The notes below the pieces were generated by a model. That model had not been told where the DNA came from. It saw only the letters and a list, made by a program, of their open reading frames with translations, and ran no database searches. Positions 7,837 through 15,434 of a DNA stretch of 64,000 nucleotides are shown piece by piece (position 1 is the first letter of the stretch; each line of letters begins with the position of its first letter). The DNA comes from Amycolatopsis endophytica (GTDB taxonomy: Bacteria > Actinomycetota > Actinomycetes > Mycobacteriales > Pseudonocardiaceae), in NCBI RefSeq assembly GCF_013410405.1, contig NZ_JACCFK010000001.1, forward strand, positions 1,488,001 through 1,552,000, given 5' to 3'. A program made the translations under genes and the position numbers.

Positions 7837-9321
7837 TCAACGCTCGGAGGACTCCCGTGATTCCTTGGGGTGCAAGGGTGTGCCGGCGACCGCGCAGTGC
7901 ACCTTCACGGGACTGCCCGGCTTCGGTTTCGCGCGCCCGGGCACGAGAGCGAACGAGATCACCGCGCCCGCCACCAGCAGCCCGGCGCACACGAGCATCG
8001 CGGTGCGGTAGGCGGGCGCGAGCGCCGCGGGGTCGGTCAGGCTGCCCGTGCCGATGCCCGCGACGAGCGGCAGGACCGCGACGGCGAGCAGGCCCGCGGT
8101 CCGCGCGATCGCGTTGTTCGCGCCGCTGGCCACGCCCGCGTACTGGTCGTCGAGCGCGCCGAGCGCGGTCGCGGTCAGCGGCGCGACCGTCAGTGACAAC
8201 CCGAGCCCGAACACGATGACGGCGGGCAGCACTCCGGTCAGGTACGAGGGGTGCGCGGAGACCCGCGACAGCAGCACGAGCGCCACCGCGCAGATGACGG
8301 GTCCGACGGTCATCGGGATCCGCGGGCCGGTCCGCTGGCCCAGCGCGCCCGCCCGCGCCGACAGCAGCAGCATCAACGCCGTCACCGGCAGCATCGCCGA
8401 TCCGGCCGCCACCGGCGAGTACCCGCCCACGACCTGCAGGTTCAGCACCACCAGGAAGAACACGCCACCCAGCGCGGCGTACACGGCGAACGTCACGAGG
8501 TTCGCCGCGGTGAACGGCCGCGACGCGAACACGCCGAGCGGCAGCATCGGGTGCGGCGAGCGGCGCTCGGTCAGCACGAACGCGACGATCCCGGCGACGC
8601 CGACGGCCAGCGCCACCAGCACCGGCGGTGCGCCCGCGCCGAGCGACGGCCACGCCGTGAAGCCGTAGCTCAACCCGGCCAGCCCGAGCGCCCCCATCGC
8701 CGCACCGGTGTAGTCCAGCTGCCGCGCGGCCTCCGGGTTGCGCGTCTCCGGCACGTGCCGCAGCGCGACGAGGACGACGACCAGGGCGAGCGGCACGTTG
8801 ATCAGGAACACCAGCCGCCAGCTCGCCACCTCGACGAGCCAGCCGCCGAGGAACGGCCCGAGCGCACCGGCGATCCCGCCGAGCCCGGACCACGCGCCGA
8901 TCGCCTTCGCGCGGTCGTCGGGGTGGAACGACGCCTCCAGGATCGCCAGCGAGCCGGGCGTCAGCAACGCGCCACCGACCCCCTGCAGGACCCGCGCGGC
9001 GACCAGCGTCCAGATGTCCGGCGCGAGCCCGCACAGCAGCGACGCGACCGCGAACCAAGCCACACCGAGCACGAAGATCCGCCGCCGCCCGAACCGGTCA
9101 CCGAGCGAACCGCCGAGCAGGATGAGCGCGGCCAGGCTGAGGGTGTACCCGTTGACCGTCCACTGCAGACCCGAATTGCTCGCGTCGAGATCGGTGCCGA
9201 TCTTCGGCAGGGCGATGTTGACGACGGTCGCGTCGAGGAACGTCACGCCGGAACCGAGCACCGTGGCGAACAGGACCCAGCGCCCCGCGGACCGGCCGTA
9301 CCGGAGCGACGGTTCTGCCAT
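7837..9321 (-). CDS. MFS drug exporter, DHA2 (14-TM) family
   Basis: 494-aa inner-membrane proton-driven exporter of the EmrB/QacA type. The first loop has [13 protein letters not shown] (motif A, about residue 70) and [20 protein letters not shown] (motif C-like) follows. Fourteen hydrophobic segments fill the protein; the C terminus is short and basic. DHA2 exporters commonly remove drugs or pathway products. The start at 9321 begins 2 bases after the stop of the upstream TetR gene on the same strand, so they form an operon and TetR very likely controls the pump. A divergent P450 across the shared promoter may make or change the transported compound (inference). Confidence 0.9.
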   Translation of the reverse strand: MAEPSLRYGRSAGRWVLFATVLGSGVTFLDATVVNIALPKIGTDLDASNSGLQWTVNGYTLSLAALILLGGSLGDRFGRRRIFVLGVAWFAVASLLCGLAPDIWTLVAARVLQGVGGALLTPGSLAILEASFHPDDRAKAIGAWSGLGGIAGALGPFLGGWLVEVASWRLVFLINVPLALVVVLVALRHVPETRNPEAARQLDYTGAAMGALGLAGLSYGFTAWPSLGAGAPPVLVALAVGVAGIVAFVLTERRSPHPMLPLGVFASRPFTAANLVTFAVYAALGGVFFLVVLNLQVVGGYSPVAAGSAMLPVTALMLLLSARAGALGQRTGPRIPMTVGPVICAVALVLLSRVSAHPSYLTGVLPAVIVFGLGLSLTVAPLTATALGALDDQYAGVASGANNAIARTAGLLAVAVLPLVAGIGTGSLTDPAALAPAYRTAMLVCAGLLVAGAVISFALVPGRAKPKPGSPVKVHCAVAGTPLHPKESRESSER

Positions 9322-9323
9322 GG

Positions 9324-10394
9324 TCACGACGTCACATCGTCTTCGGCGTGGACAGCCCGCGCAACCCCGTCCGACGCCGCGTGGCAAGCGCCGAAACCGT
9401 CGGCGCGCGCGACGATCCGGCCGCCTTCGAGGCGCACTGCCACCTCCGTCGCGTCACTGACCGCCGGGACACCGGCCGCCGCGGCCAGCTCACCGCCCTC
9501 GTCGCACACGATCCGCAGGCCCGGCCAGGCCGTCGCGGGGAACGCCTGACGCAGGCACGCGGCGACCTCGGTGACCACCAGCCGGGCGAGCGCCCCCAGC
9601 TCGGCGGGATCTCCGGTGACGATGACGAGCGTGACGTCGGCGCCGTCGCGTACCGCGTCCTCGACGGCGGAGAGCCGGTGCAGGCCCAGCACCGCGACGA
9701 CACCGTCGGGCGGGATCGCCACGGCCTCGCCGCGCACCAGGTCGAACGCCTCGCCCGCGGACCACTGCTCGTCGGCGGGCCGCGCGGGCGGCGCCACGGA
9801 CGGCGGCGCCCAGAAGTCGCTGAACCCCAGGTCCGCCACCTGCTCGCAGGTGGTGATCACGTCGAACGGCTCGACGAACCCGGGCGCGGCGACGGTCAGC
9901 TGCCGCGCGCCGTGCAGGGTCGTCAGCAGGGCCTGTGCCCGCCGCACGTACCGCGCCCTCGGCCAGCCCTGCTCCGGGGGATCGAGCCGTTCCATCGCCA
10001 GCGCGAGCAGCACCGCGTCCAGGTGGAGCAGCTGGGTGAAGGGCAGCCGGACCCGGTCGTCGGCCATCACCTCGGCGGGCAGGTCGCGTCCGAGCGCGGC
10101 ATCGCGCGCGATCCAGTCCCGTGCGAACGCCCCGAGCGCGGACCGCAGATCGCTGCCCGGCCGGGAATGCGGTGCGGCTTCCGCTCTCGTGGCGAGATCG
10201 GCCAGCACCGCGAAGTAGAGCGCCCGCTTGCCCGGGAAGTTGGAGTAGACGGCGCCGCGGGTCAGCTCGGCCCGCTCGGCGATGACGTCCACCTTGGCGT
10301 CCCGGAAACCACGCTCGGTGAACTCCTCCAGCGCCGCGACCAGCACCTTCGCGCGGTTGCGCTGCTGCGTCTCCGCCCGGCTCAGTCGCGCCAC
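9324..10394 (-). CDS. TetR-family regulator with an extra C-terminal domain
   Basis: 356 aa, well above the usual 190-220 for TetR proteins. Residues 1-60 are a TetR HTH: ALEEFTERGFRDAKVDVIAE then LTRGAVYSNFPGKRALYFAV. A helical ligand domain follows to about residue 205. The last 150 residues form an added alpha/beta domain with strands such as VVAVLGLHRL, VTLVIVTGDP and GLRIVCDEGG, spaced like a thioredoxin-type fold, but without a CxxC. GTG start at 10394 with GGGAGG 6-7 bases upstream. It is operonic with the MFS pump and divergent from a P450, with two dyads in between that are likely operators. The extra domain could bind ligand or redox signals; this is inference. Confidence 0.85.
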   Translation of the reverse strand: MARLSRAETQQRNRAKVLVAALEEFTERGFRDAKVDVIAERAELTRGAVYSNFPGKRALYFAVLADLATRAEAAPHSRPGSDLRSALGAFARDWIARDAALGRDLPAEVMADDRVRLPFTQLLHLDAVLLALAMERLDPPEQGWPRARYVRRAQALLTTLHGARQLTVAAPGFVEPFDVITTCEQVADLGFSDFWAPPSVAPPARPADEQWSAGEAFDLVRGEAVAIPPDGVVAVLGLHRLSAVEDAVRDGADVTLVIVTGDPAELGALARLVVTEVAACLRQAFPATAWPGLRIVCDEGGELAAAAGVPAVSDATEVAVRLEGGRIVARADGFGACHAASDGVARAVHAEDDVTS

Positions 10395-10441
10395 TGATCC
10401 TCCCTCGTTGCAATCCGCTCGTGCCCACGATATCGTTCCTT

Positions 10442-10470
10442 ACAGATGACATGAACATCTGTTATTAACA
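10442..10470. promoter_or_regulatory. Two adjacent dyads between tetR and P450 (putative TetR operators)
   Basis: Dyad 1 has arms ACAGATG (10442-10448) and CATCTGT (10456-10462) with a 7-base spacer. Dyad 2 is the perfect palindrome TGTTATTAACA (10460-10470). They are AT-rich islands in GC-rich DNA, 48 bases upstream of the tetR start and just before the P450 Shine-Dalgarno, so one bound repressor could control both directions. Confidence 0.6.
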
Positions 10471-10483
10471 TTTGGAGCGTGGA

Positions 10484-11620
10484 GTGGTTCCCGAGATTTC
10501 CCTGACCGATCCCGAGGTCATCGCCGACCCGTTCACCGCCTACGGCCGGGCGCGGGAGCAGGCACCGCTGGCCCGCGTCGGCGCGCCCGGCTTCGGGCCG
10601 GTATGGGCGGCGACCCGGCACGAGACCGCGCGGGCGGTGCTCGGCGACGCACGTTTCGAACTGCGGCCGGACAGCTACCAGACGCCGGACGTGCCCGAAC
10701 ACTGCCGGGCGTACATGCACACGATGTCCGAAATGGAGGGTGCCGGGCATGCGCGGTTGCGCCGCATCGTCTCGCCGGCGTTCTCGGCCCGCCGGGCGCT
10801 GGACTTCCGGCCGCGGATCGAGCCGCTGGTCGCCCGGCTGCTCGACGCCCTGCCCGCCGAGGCGGATCTGGTGCGGGACTTCGCGCGGCCGCTGCCGATG
10901 GACGTGATCTGCGAGCTGGTCGGCATTCCCCACGAGGACCGGATGCGCTGGCGGGAGTACGGGATCGCGGTGGCGTCCGGTAGCGGCCCGGCGTTCGCGG
11001 CGTCGATCCCGGGCATCATGACCGGCGCGCGCGCCGCGGTCGCCCGGGGACGCGAGGAGCCGCGCGACGACGTCCTGGGCGACCTCGTCCGCGCCGACGA
11101 CCGGCTGAGCGAGACGGAGATGGTCACGCTCGTGTGGCAGCTGGTGATGTCCGGGCAGACCCCGGCGAACCTGATCACGAACGCGGTCGCCGCGCTGCTG
11201 GAGCACCCGGACCAGCTGGCCGTTCTGCGCGCCGACCCCGGCCTGATGCCGCGCGCGGTGGACGAACTGATCCGCTGGTGCGGCCCGACGCTGCTGACCA
11301 TCCCGCGCTACGCCCGCGAGGACGTGACCCTGGAGGGCTGCCTGATCCGCCAGGACGAACCGATCGTCACCGCGGCGGCCGCGGTCAACCGCGACCCCCG
11401 GGCGTTCGACAACCCCGACCACCTGGACGTGACCCGCCCCGGCAGCGGCCACCTCGGCTTCGGCCACGGCCCGCACTTCTGCCTGGGCGCCTCACTGGCG
11501 CGAGTGCAGACCGAGGTCGCGCTGACCGCCCTGCTGAGCCGCCCCCTGGAAGCGGTGAAGGTCGAGCGCGCACCGGACCCCGGAACGTGGCGCCTGAACT
11601 CCCTCGTCGTGCGCGTGTGA
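10484..11620 (+). CDS. Cytochrome P450
   Basis: 378-aa bacterial class I P450 needing ferredoxin and reductase partners not encoded here. Heme loop: GFGHGPHFCLGASLARVQTE near residue 325, with the thiolate Cys. The K-helix ExxR is in DELIRWCGP. The I-helix reads VMSGQTPANLI where most P450s have AGxE/DTT; the acidic residue is replaced by Gln, and Thr-Pro follows, so proton delivery may be unusual. The GTG at 10484 has GGAG 6 bases upstream; a TTG four codons earlier is possible. It is divergent from TetR/MFS, suggesting a compound modified here and pumped out there. Substrate unknown. Confidence 0.92.
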   Translation: MVPEISLTDPEVIADPFTAYGRAREQAPLARVGAPGFGPVWAATRHETARAVLGDARFELRPDSYQTPDVPEHCRAYMHTMSEMEGAGHARLRRIVSPAFSARRALDFRPRIEPLVARLLDALPAEADLVRDFARPLPMDVICELVGIPHEDRMRWREYGIAVASGSGPAFAASIPGIMTGARAAVARGREEPRDDVLGDLVRADDRLSETEMVTLVWQLVMSGQTPANLITNAVAALLEHPDQLAVLRADPGLMPRAVDELIRWCGPTLLTIPRYAREDVTLEGCLIRQDEPIVTAAAAVNRDPRAFDNPDHLDVTRPGSGHLGFGHGPHFCLGASLARVQTEVALTALLSRPLEAVKVERAPDPGTWRLNSLVVRV

Positions 11621-11630
11621 GAGCGGGCCG

Positions 11631-12251
11631 TCACCGCGCGTTGATCGGACGGGCCGGCACGCCGACGACGGTCGTCTTGGACGGCACGTTCCGGGTTACC
11701 ACGGCTCCGGCGCCCACCACGACGTCGTCGCCGAGGGTTACGTCAGGTAGGACGATGCCCCCCATACCGATCGTGGTCCCGGCGCCGATCCGGCTACGGG
11801 CACCGACGACGGACCGCGGGCTGAGGGTGACCTGGGATCCCACGACAGCCTCGTGACAGATCAGGACGTCCGCGTCGACCAGCACGTGCCGCGCGAGTAT
11901 CACAGCTTCCTGAACATGCGCACCGGGCATGAGCACCGCGCCCGGACCGATCGAAACTCGCTTCTCGACCCGAGCACTGGGATGGCGTACGAGGCCGGGC
12001 TCCTTCTCGATACCGCTCGCGTACTCGTCGAGTCTGCGCCGAACAGCGAGGTCCGCCAGACCGATCACGTACGCCGTCTCCAGTTTCTCGAGCACCTGGT
12101 CCCCGCCGAGGAGCGGAGCACCATTCTCTGTCGTCTGTTGATCCGGTTCACCGGTCAGGCCGAGGAAGTGGACCTCCTCGATGTCGTCGAGCGCTCCCAC
12201 GATCTGTCGTGCGAGACCACCAGCTCCCAGAACGACCAGGTTGTTCGTCAT
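11631..12251 (-). CDS. NeuD-type sugar O-acetyltransferase (left-handed beta-helix)
   Basis: 206-aa acyl-CoA-dependent acetyltransferase. The N terminus MTNNLVVLGAGGLARQIV is the PglD/NeuD dinucleotide-like domain. From about residue 100 there are hexapeptide repeats: VSIGPGAVLMPGAHVQEAVI, then VVGARSRIGAGTTIGMG and VVVGAGAVVTRNVP, ending with the usual VVGVPARPI. Family members acetylate sialic acids or UDP-amino sugars. It is separated by 49 kb from the neuA-neuB operon at the right end, so a link is possible but unproven. Start is uncertain: an ATG 23 codons further upstream is in frame, but the Rossmann-like strand begins right at 12251. Confidence 0.82.
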   Translation of the reverse strand: MTNNLVVLGAGGLARQIVGALDDIEEVHFLGLTGEPDQQTTENGAPLLGGDQVLEKLETAYVIGLADLAVRRRLDEYASGIEKEPGLVRHPSARVEKRVSIGPGAVLMPGAHVQEAVILARHVLVDADVLICHEAVVGSQVTLSPRSVVGARSRIGAGTTIGMGGIVLPDVTLGDDVVVGAGAVVTRNVPSKTTVVGVPARPINAR

Positions 12252-12448
12252 ACGAGGCAACACCCACATCGACGGTGGAATCGGTTCCGGGTCAACGTAT
12301 CGGTTTGTGGGCATCCCGTGAGCCCCGCGATTTTCGCCAACGGACGAGGACTTGCACCTTTGTCCCCTAGAGTGTGGGGAGGTGAGGCAGCGGCGCCCTT
12401 CGTCATCTGCCAATGGGGCCAGTACACACAGCCGAGCCGGGAGCACGG

Positions 12449-13039
12449 GTGAACCTGCAGCAGCATCACCAGTTCCACGTCCACCAGCGCGTCACCATGA
12501 TGGTGAACCGCTACGAGGTCTTCGCCGACGACGGGCGGGGTGAGCCGGGGCCGTTGCTCGCGTTCGTCGAGCAGAAGCGCATGACCTTTCGCGAGCAGGT
12601 GACGCTCTACACCGACGAGAGCAAGCAGTACGTGCTCGCCGCGTTCAAGGCACGCAAGGTCATCGATCTGGCCAGCGCGTATGACGTCACCACCGCGGAC
12701 GGGCAGTCCATCGGCGTGTTCGGCAAGGTGTTCGGCAAGTCGCTGCTGCGGTCGACGTGGCGGCTGGAGCAGCCGGGCCAGCCGCCGGTCGACATCAGCG
12801 AGCGCAGCATGGCCCTGGCGCTGTTCCGGCGGATCTGGGACTTCCTCCCGTGGGTCGGTGACATCCCGTTCCCGTGGAAATACCACTTCGACTTCGTCCG
12901 TGACGACCGCCCGGTGGGCAGCTTCGAGAAGAAGACGCGCTTCCGCGACCACTACGTGGTCCGCGTGGACGACCCGGCGCTGGACCGCCGCCTGGTGCTC
13001 GCGCAGGCCGTCGCACTCGACGCGCTGCAGTCCCGCTGA
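12449..13039 (+). CDS. LURP-one-related (tubby-like fold) protein
   Basis: 196-aa protein of beta-strand-rich character. Features such as YEVFADDG, LLAFVEQKRMTFREQVTLYT, KARKVIDLASAYDVTTADG, IGVFGKVFGKSLLRSTW and a final RFRDHYVVRVDD fit the LOR/tubby C-terminal barrel found in plant LURP1 and bacterial YxjI proteins. Such proteins may bind membranes or lipids; the bacterial role is not established. The GTG at 12449 is preceded by GGGAG at about 6 bases. It is divergent from the NeuD-like gene across 197 bases. The start is supported by the Q/H-rich leader LQQHHQFHVHQ immediately after it, common at the N terminus of such actinobacterial proteins. Confidence 0.72.
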   Translation: MNLQQHHQFHVHQRVTMMVNRYEVFADDGRGEPGPLLAFVEQKRMTFREQVTLYTDESKQYVLAAFKARKVIDLASAYDVTTADGQSIGVFGKVFGKSLLRSTWRLEQPGQPPVDISERSMALALFRRIWDFLPWVGDIPFPWKYHFDFVRDDRPVGSFEKKTRFRDHYVVRVDDPALDRRLVLAQAVALDALQSR

Positions 13040-13386
13040 GCACCGCTGGGCAGCGTGATCGGCCCGTCCGCTCCCTCAGGGCGTCGACTACCCGGCGACG
13101 CACGGCATCGCGCGGGGCCGCCGGCAGCGGCCGCTCCGGATCCCGTTTCAGGTGCCCGCCCTGGCCCCGACGCGGCCCGAGCGCTACCTGACCGTGGCCG
13201 ACGAAGCCGTGACCGCGATGGTCGACCCGCCTTTCGATGACCTCCAGGCACGCGCCCGGGCCGGCCTGCTGATCTCGGCCTGCGCGCCTGGACCGCTCGT
13301 CACCGGCGAAACCCCGCGCATCGAAGCGATGGCCCAGGTCCTGATCGTCAGCGCGACGGCCGTTCGCACGTAACCGTCCCGAAAAG
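13040..13386. other. Stretch without a confident gene
   Basis: 347 bases between the LURP-one gene and the terminator. A plus-strand frame (13152-13373, 73 codons, starting GTG) reads PERYLTVADEAVTAMV and ends at a TAA, but has no Shine-Dalgarno and no recognisable domain; it may be the tail of a decayed gene. Nothing else is seen. Confidence 0.3.
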
Positions 13387-13418
13387 CACGAAACCCCCTG
13401 TCGCCAGGGGGTTTCGTG
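13387..13418. terminator. Bidirectional intrinsic terminator
   Basis: Perfect 14-base stem (CACGAAACCCCCTG and its complement) around a TCGC loop. It separates the LURP-one side from the tRNA genes on the other strand. Confidence 0.85.
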
Positions 13419-13440
13419 GTCTTGCTGTCTCAACCAGACG

Positions 13441-13513
13441 CGCGCCCGAAGGGATTCGAACCCCTAACCTTCTGATCCGTAGTCAGATGCTCTATCCGTT
13501 GAGCTACGGGCGC
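13441..13513 (-). tRNA. tRNA-Arg (anticodon ACG)
   Basis: Minus strand starts GCGCCCGTAGCTCAACGGAT. The 7-base acceptor stem GCGCCCG/CGGGCGC pairs fully, the T-arm GGTTCGAATCC is present and the anticodon loop CTACGGA gives ACG (inosine-modified, reading CGN). CCA is not encoded. Length 73 including the discriminator. Confidence 0.95.
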
Positions 13514-13555
13514 TTGTTCAGTTTTCACCTTAGCACTCGGGGTCCGAGTGCCCGG

Positions 13556-13645
13556 CGGAGGCTCCGGGATTTGAACCCGGGAGGGGGGGTTACCCCCAAC
13601 CGCATTAGCAGTGCGGCGCCATAGACCAGACTAGGCGAAGCCTCC
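13556..13645 (-). tRNA. tRNA-Ser (anticodon GCT)
   Basis: Minus strand starts GGAGGCTTCGCCTAGTCTGG. Acceptor GGAGGCT/AGCCTCC pairs, the anticodon loop CTGCTAA gives GCT, and there is a long variable arm (GGGGGTAACCCCC) typical of class II tRNA-Ser. Length 90 with the discriminator; CCA is not encoded. Confidence 0.94.
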
Positions 13646-13709
13646 CGGATCTCACGACCACTGCTGAGCAAGCGTACACAGGCCCCGAAGGCCCCGGCAA
13701 AGCACCCCC

Positions 13710-15431
13710 TCAACGTCGCAGCAAGCGGCGCAACCTGGGGGAACGTCCGCCGAGTCCTTCGGCCTCGAAAACAGCCACTCCGACGCGCGGGAGTTCCCGG
13801 ACGCCCGGGTACACCAGGAACCGGGGCACCCAGCGTGGCTGGAACTTGGCGTTGAACCGGTAGAGCGTCTCGATCTGCACCCAGTGTGACATCCATCCCA
13901 GGAACTTCGCCGACGCTCGGGCGACCGGGCCCGCGCCGATGCGCCGCCCCTGTTCCATCAGCTTCCGGAACGCCGCGAAGTTCAGCGAGACGTACTTCAC
14001 ACCGTGATCGCGCGCGGCGAGCAACAGTTCGGAGATCATCAACTCGTTGATGCCGTTGTCCGCGGCGTGGTCGCGGCGCATGACGTCGAGCGACAGCCCG
14101 TCCTCGCCCCAGGGCACGAACTGCAGCAGGCCACGGACGACACCCTCCTGCTCCGCGGTCACCAGCACCGAACCCGGATCACCCATGCGGCCCAGCGCCA
14201 TCGAGAACCCACGCTCGGTGTCGCTTCCGCGCCACTTCGCAGCCAGGGACTCCAACTCGGCCAGCTCGCCGTCGACGAGGTCCTCGGCCCGGCGCACCCG
14301 GACGGCGTATCCGGCCCGCTTCGTCTTCGCCACCGCCTGCCGCACCCCGCGCATCACGCGCCCGTCCAGGGTGAAGGTCTCCGCGTCCACCACGGCCTCG
14401 TCGCCGATCTCCAGCACGTCCAGGTCGAACCGGGCCCACGCCGTCGCGCCCAGCTCCGAACAGCCCATCGCCGCCGGGACCCAGCCGTGCCGGCGGCACA
14501 CCGCGAGGAACTCCTCGATCGCGCCCGGCCATGCCTCGTTGTCGCCCAGCGGATCGGCCGAGGCGACCGCCGCGCCGGCGATCACGCGGTACGTCACCGC
14601 CGCTTTGCCGGACTTCGAGAACACGACGAACTTGTCGTCCCGCAAGGCGAAGTACCCCAGCGAGTCGCGGGCGCCGTGCTTGTCCAGCAGTGCCCGCAGG
14701 CGCGTCTTGTCGTCCTGGCTCAGGTGCGGCGCGGGCTCGGCCGAACGCAGCAGGAAGTACGCGGCGAGCACCACGGCACCGAGTCCGAACAGGAGCCCGA
14801 CCGACGCGACCAGGTCCTCCATCCACTCCAGGTGGAACACGGCCGGCCCGCTGACCCCGAACAACGCCAGCGCGGACTCCGCCATCCGGTCGACGAACGG
14901 CAGTGGCTCCACCACCCGGTCCGGTGACAGCGACACCAGCGCGACGTTGATCACGAACCCCGCGACCAGCAACTGCAGGAACACCCGCAGCGAGACCCAC
15001 TTGCCGGTCACCGGGTCCGGCTGCGCGACGAAGTAGGAGCGATTGAGCACCAGCGCCACGGCAAGCGCGACCGACACGACCCCGGCGCCGAACACGTGCC
15101 GCATGCCGAGGTGCGACACGGCGAGCAGGATGCTCGCGGCCAGCGCGAGCTGCCACGCCCGCCGCTTGCGCCGCTTGAGCCCGGACGCCAGCAGGATCAG
15201 CAGGACCCCGACGACCAGCACGACGGCGGCCGCACCGGTCGTGGCGTCCTGGGGCAGCTCCAGCCACTCGGCCACGTGCCCGCGCATGCCGCGACGACCC
15301 GCCGGCACCACGACCGACACGACGGCGAGCAGCCCGACCAGCCTGGTCACCCAGGTGATCGCCACGACCGAGGCCGCCCCCGTGACGCGCCAGACCGCCT
15401 GCCGCTCCCCTGCCACCGACCTCCCCGACAA
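13710..15431 (-). CDS. MprF/LysX-type membrane phosphatidylglycerol lysyltransferase (DUF2156)
   Basis: 573-aa membrane enzyme. About six to seven hydrophobic segments occupy residues 15-240. The C-terminal half is the DUF2156 acyltransferase-type domain (two GNAT-like folds): FVVFSKSGKAAVTYRVIAGA, then DAETFTLDGRVMRGVRQAVA and VKYVSLNFAAFRKLMEQG. MprF-like enzymes move lysine or alanine from aminoacyl-tRNA to phosphatidylglycerol, lowering the surface negative charge. In mycobacterial LysX this module is fused to a lysyl-tRNA synthetase; here there is no fused synthetase. The TTG at 15431 lies 3 bases after the acetoacetyl-CoA synthetase stop, so they are one transcript. A GTG five codons in is the alternative start. 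Confidence 0.85.
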   Translation of the reverse strand: MSGRSVAGERQAVWRVTGAASVVAITWVTRLVGLLAVVSVVVPAGRRGMRGHVAEWLELPQDATTGAAAVVLVVGVLLILLASGLKRRKRRAWQLALAASILLAVSHLGMRHVFGAGVVSVALAVALVLNRSYFVAQPDPVTGKWVSLRVFLQLLVAGFVINVALVSLSPDRVVEPLPFVDRMAESALALFGVSGPAVFHLEWMEDLVASVGLLFGLGAVVLAAYFLLRSAEPAPHLSQDDKTRLRALLDKHGARDSLGYFALRDDKFVVFSKSGKAAVTYRVIAGAAVASADPLGDNEAWPGAIEEFLAVCRRHGWVPAAMGCSELGATAWARFDLDVLEIGDEAVVDAETFTLDGRVMRGVRQAVAKTKRAGYAVRVRRAEDLVDGELAELESLAAKWRGSDTERGFSMALGRMGDPGSVLVTAEQEGVVRGLLQFVPWGEDGLSLDVMRRDHAADNGINELMISELLLAARDHGVKYVSLNFAAFRKLMEQGRRIGAGPVARASAKFLGWMSHWVQIETLYRFNAKFQPRWVPRFLVYPGVRELPRVGVAVFEAEGLGGRSPRLRRLLRR

Positions 15432-15434
15432 CCC

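Noticed and set aside
13442..13645. tRNA genes as attachment sites of an integrated element
   Set aside because: No integrase, no repeated tRNA 3' fragment and no element genes were found on either side.
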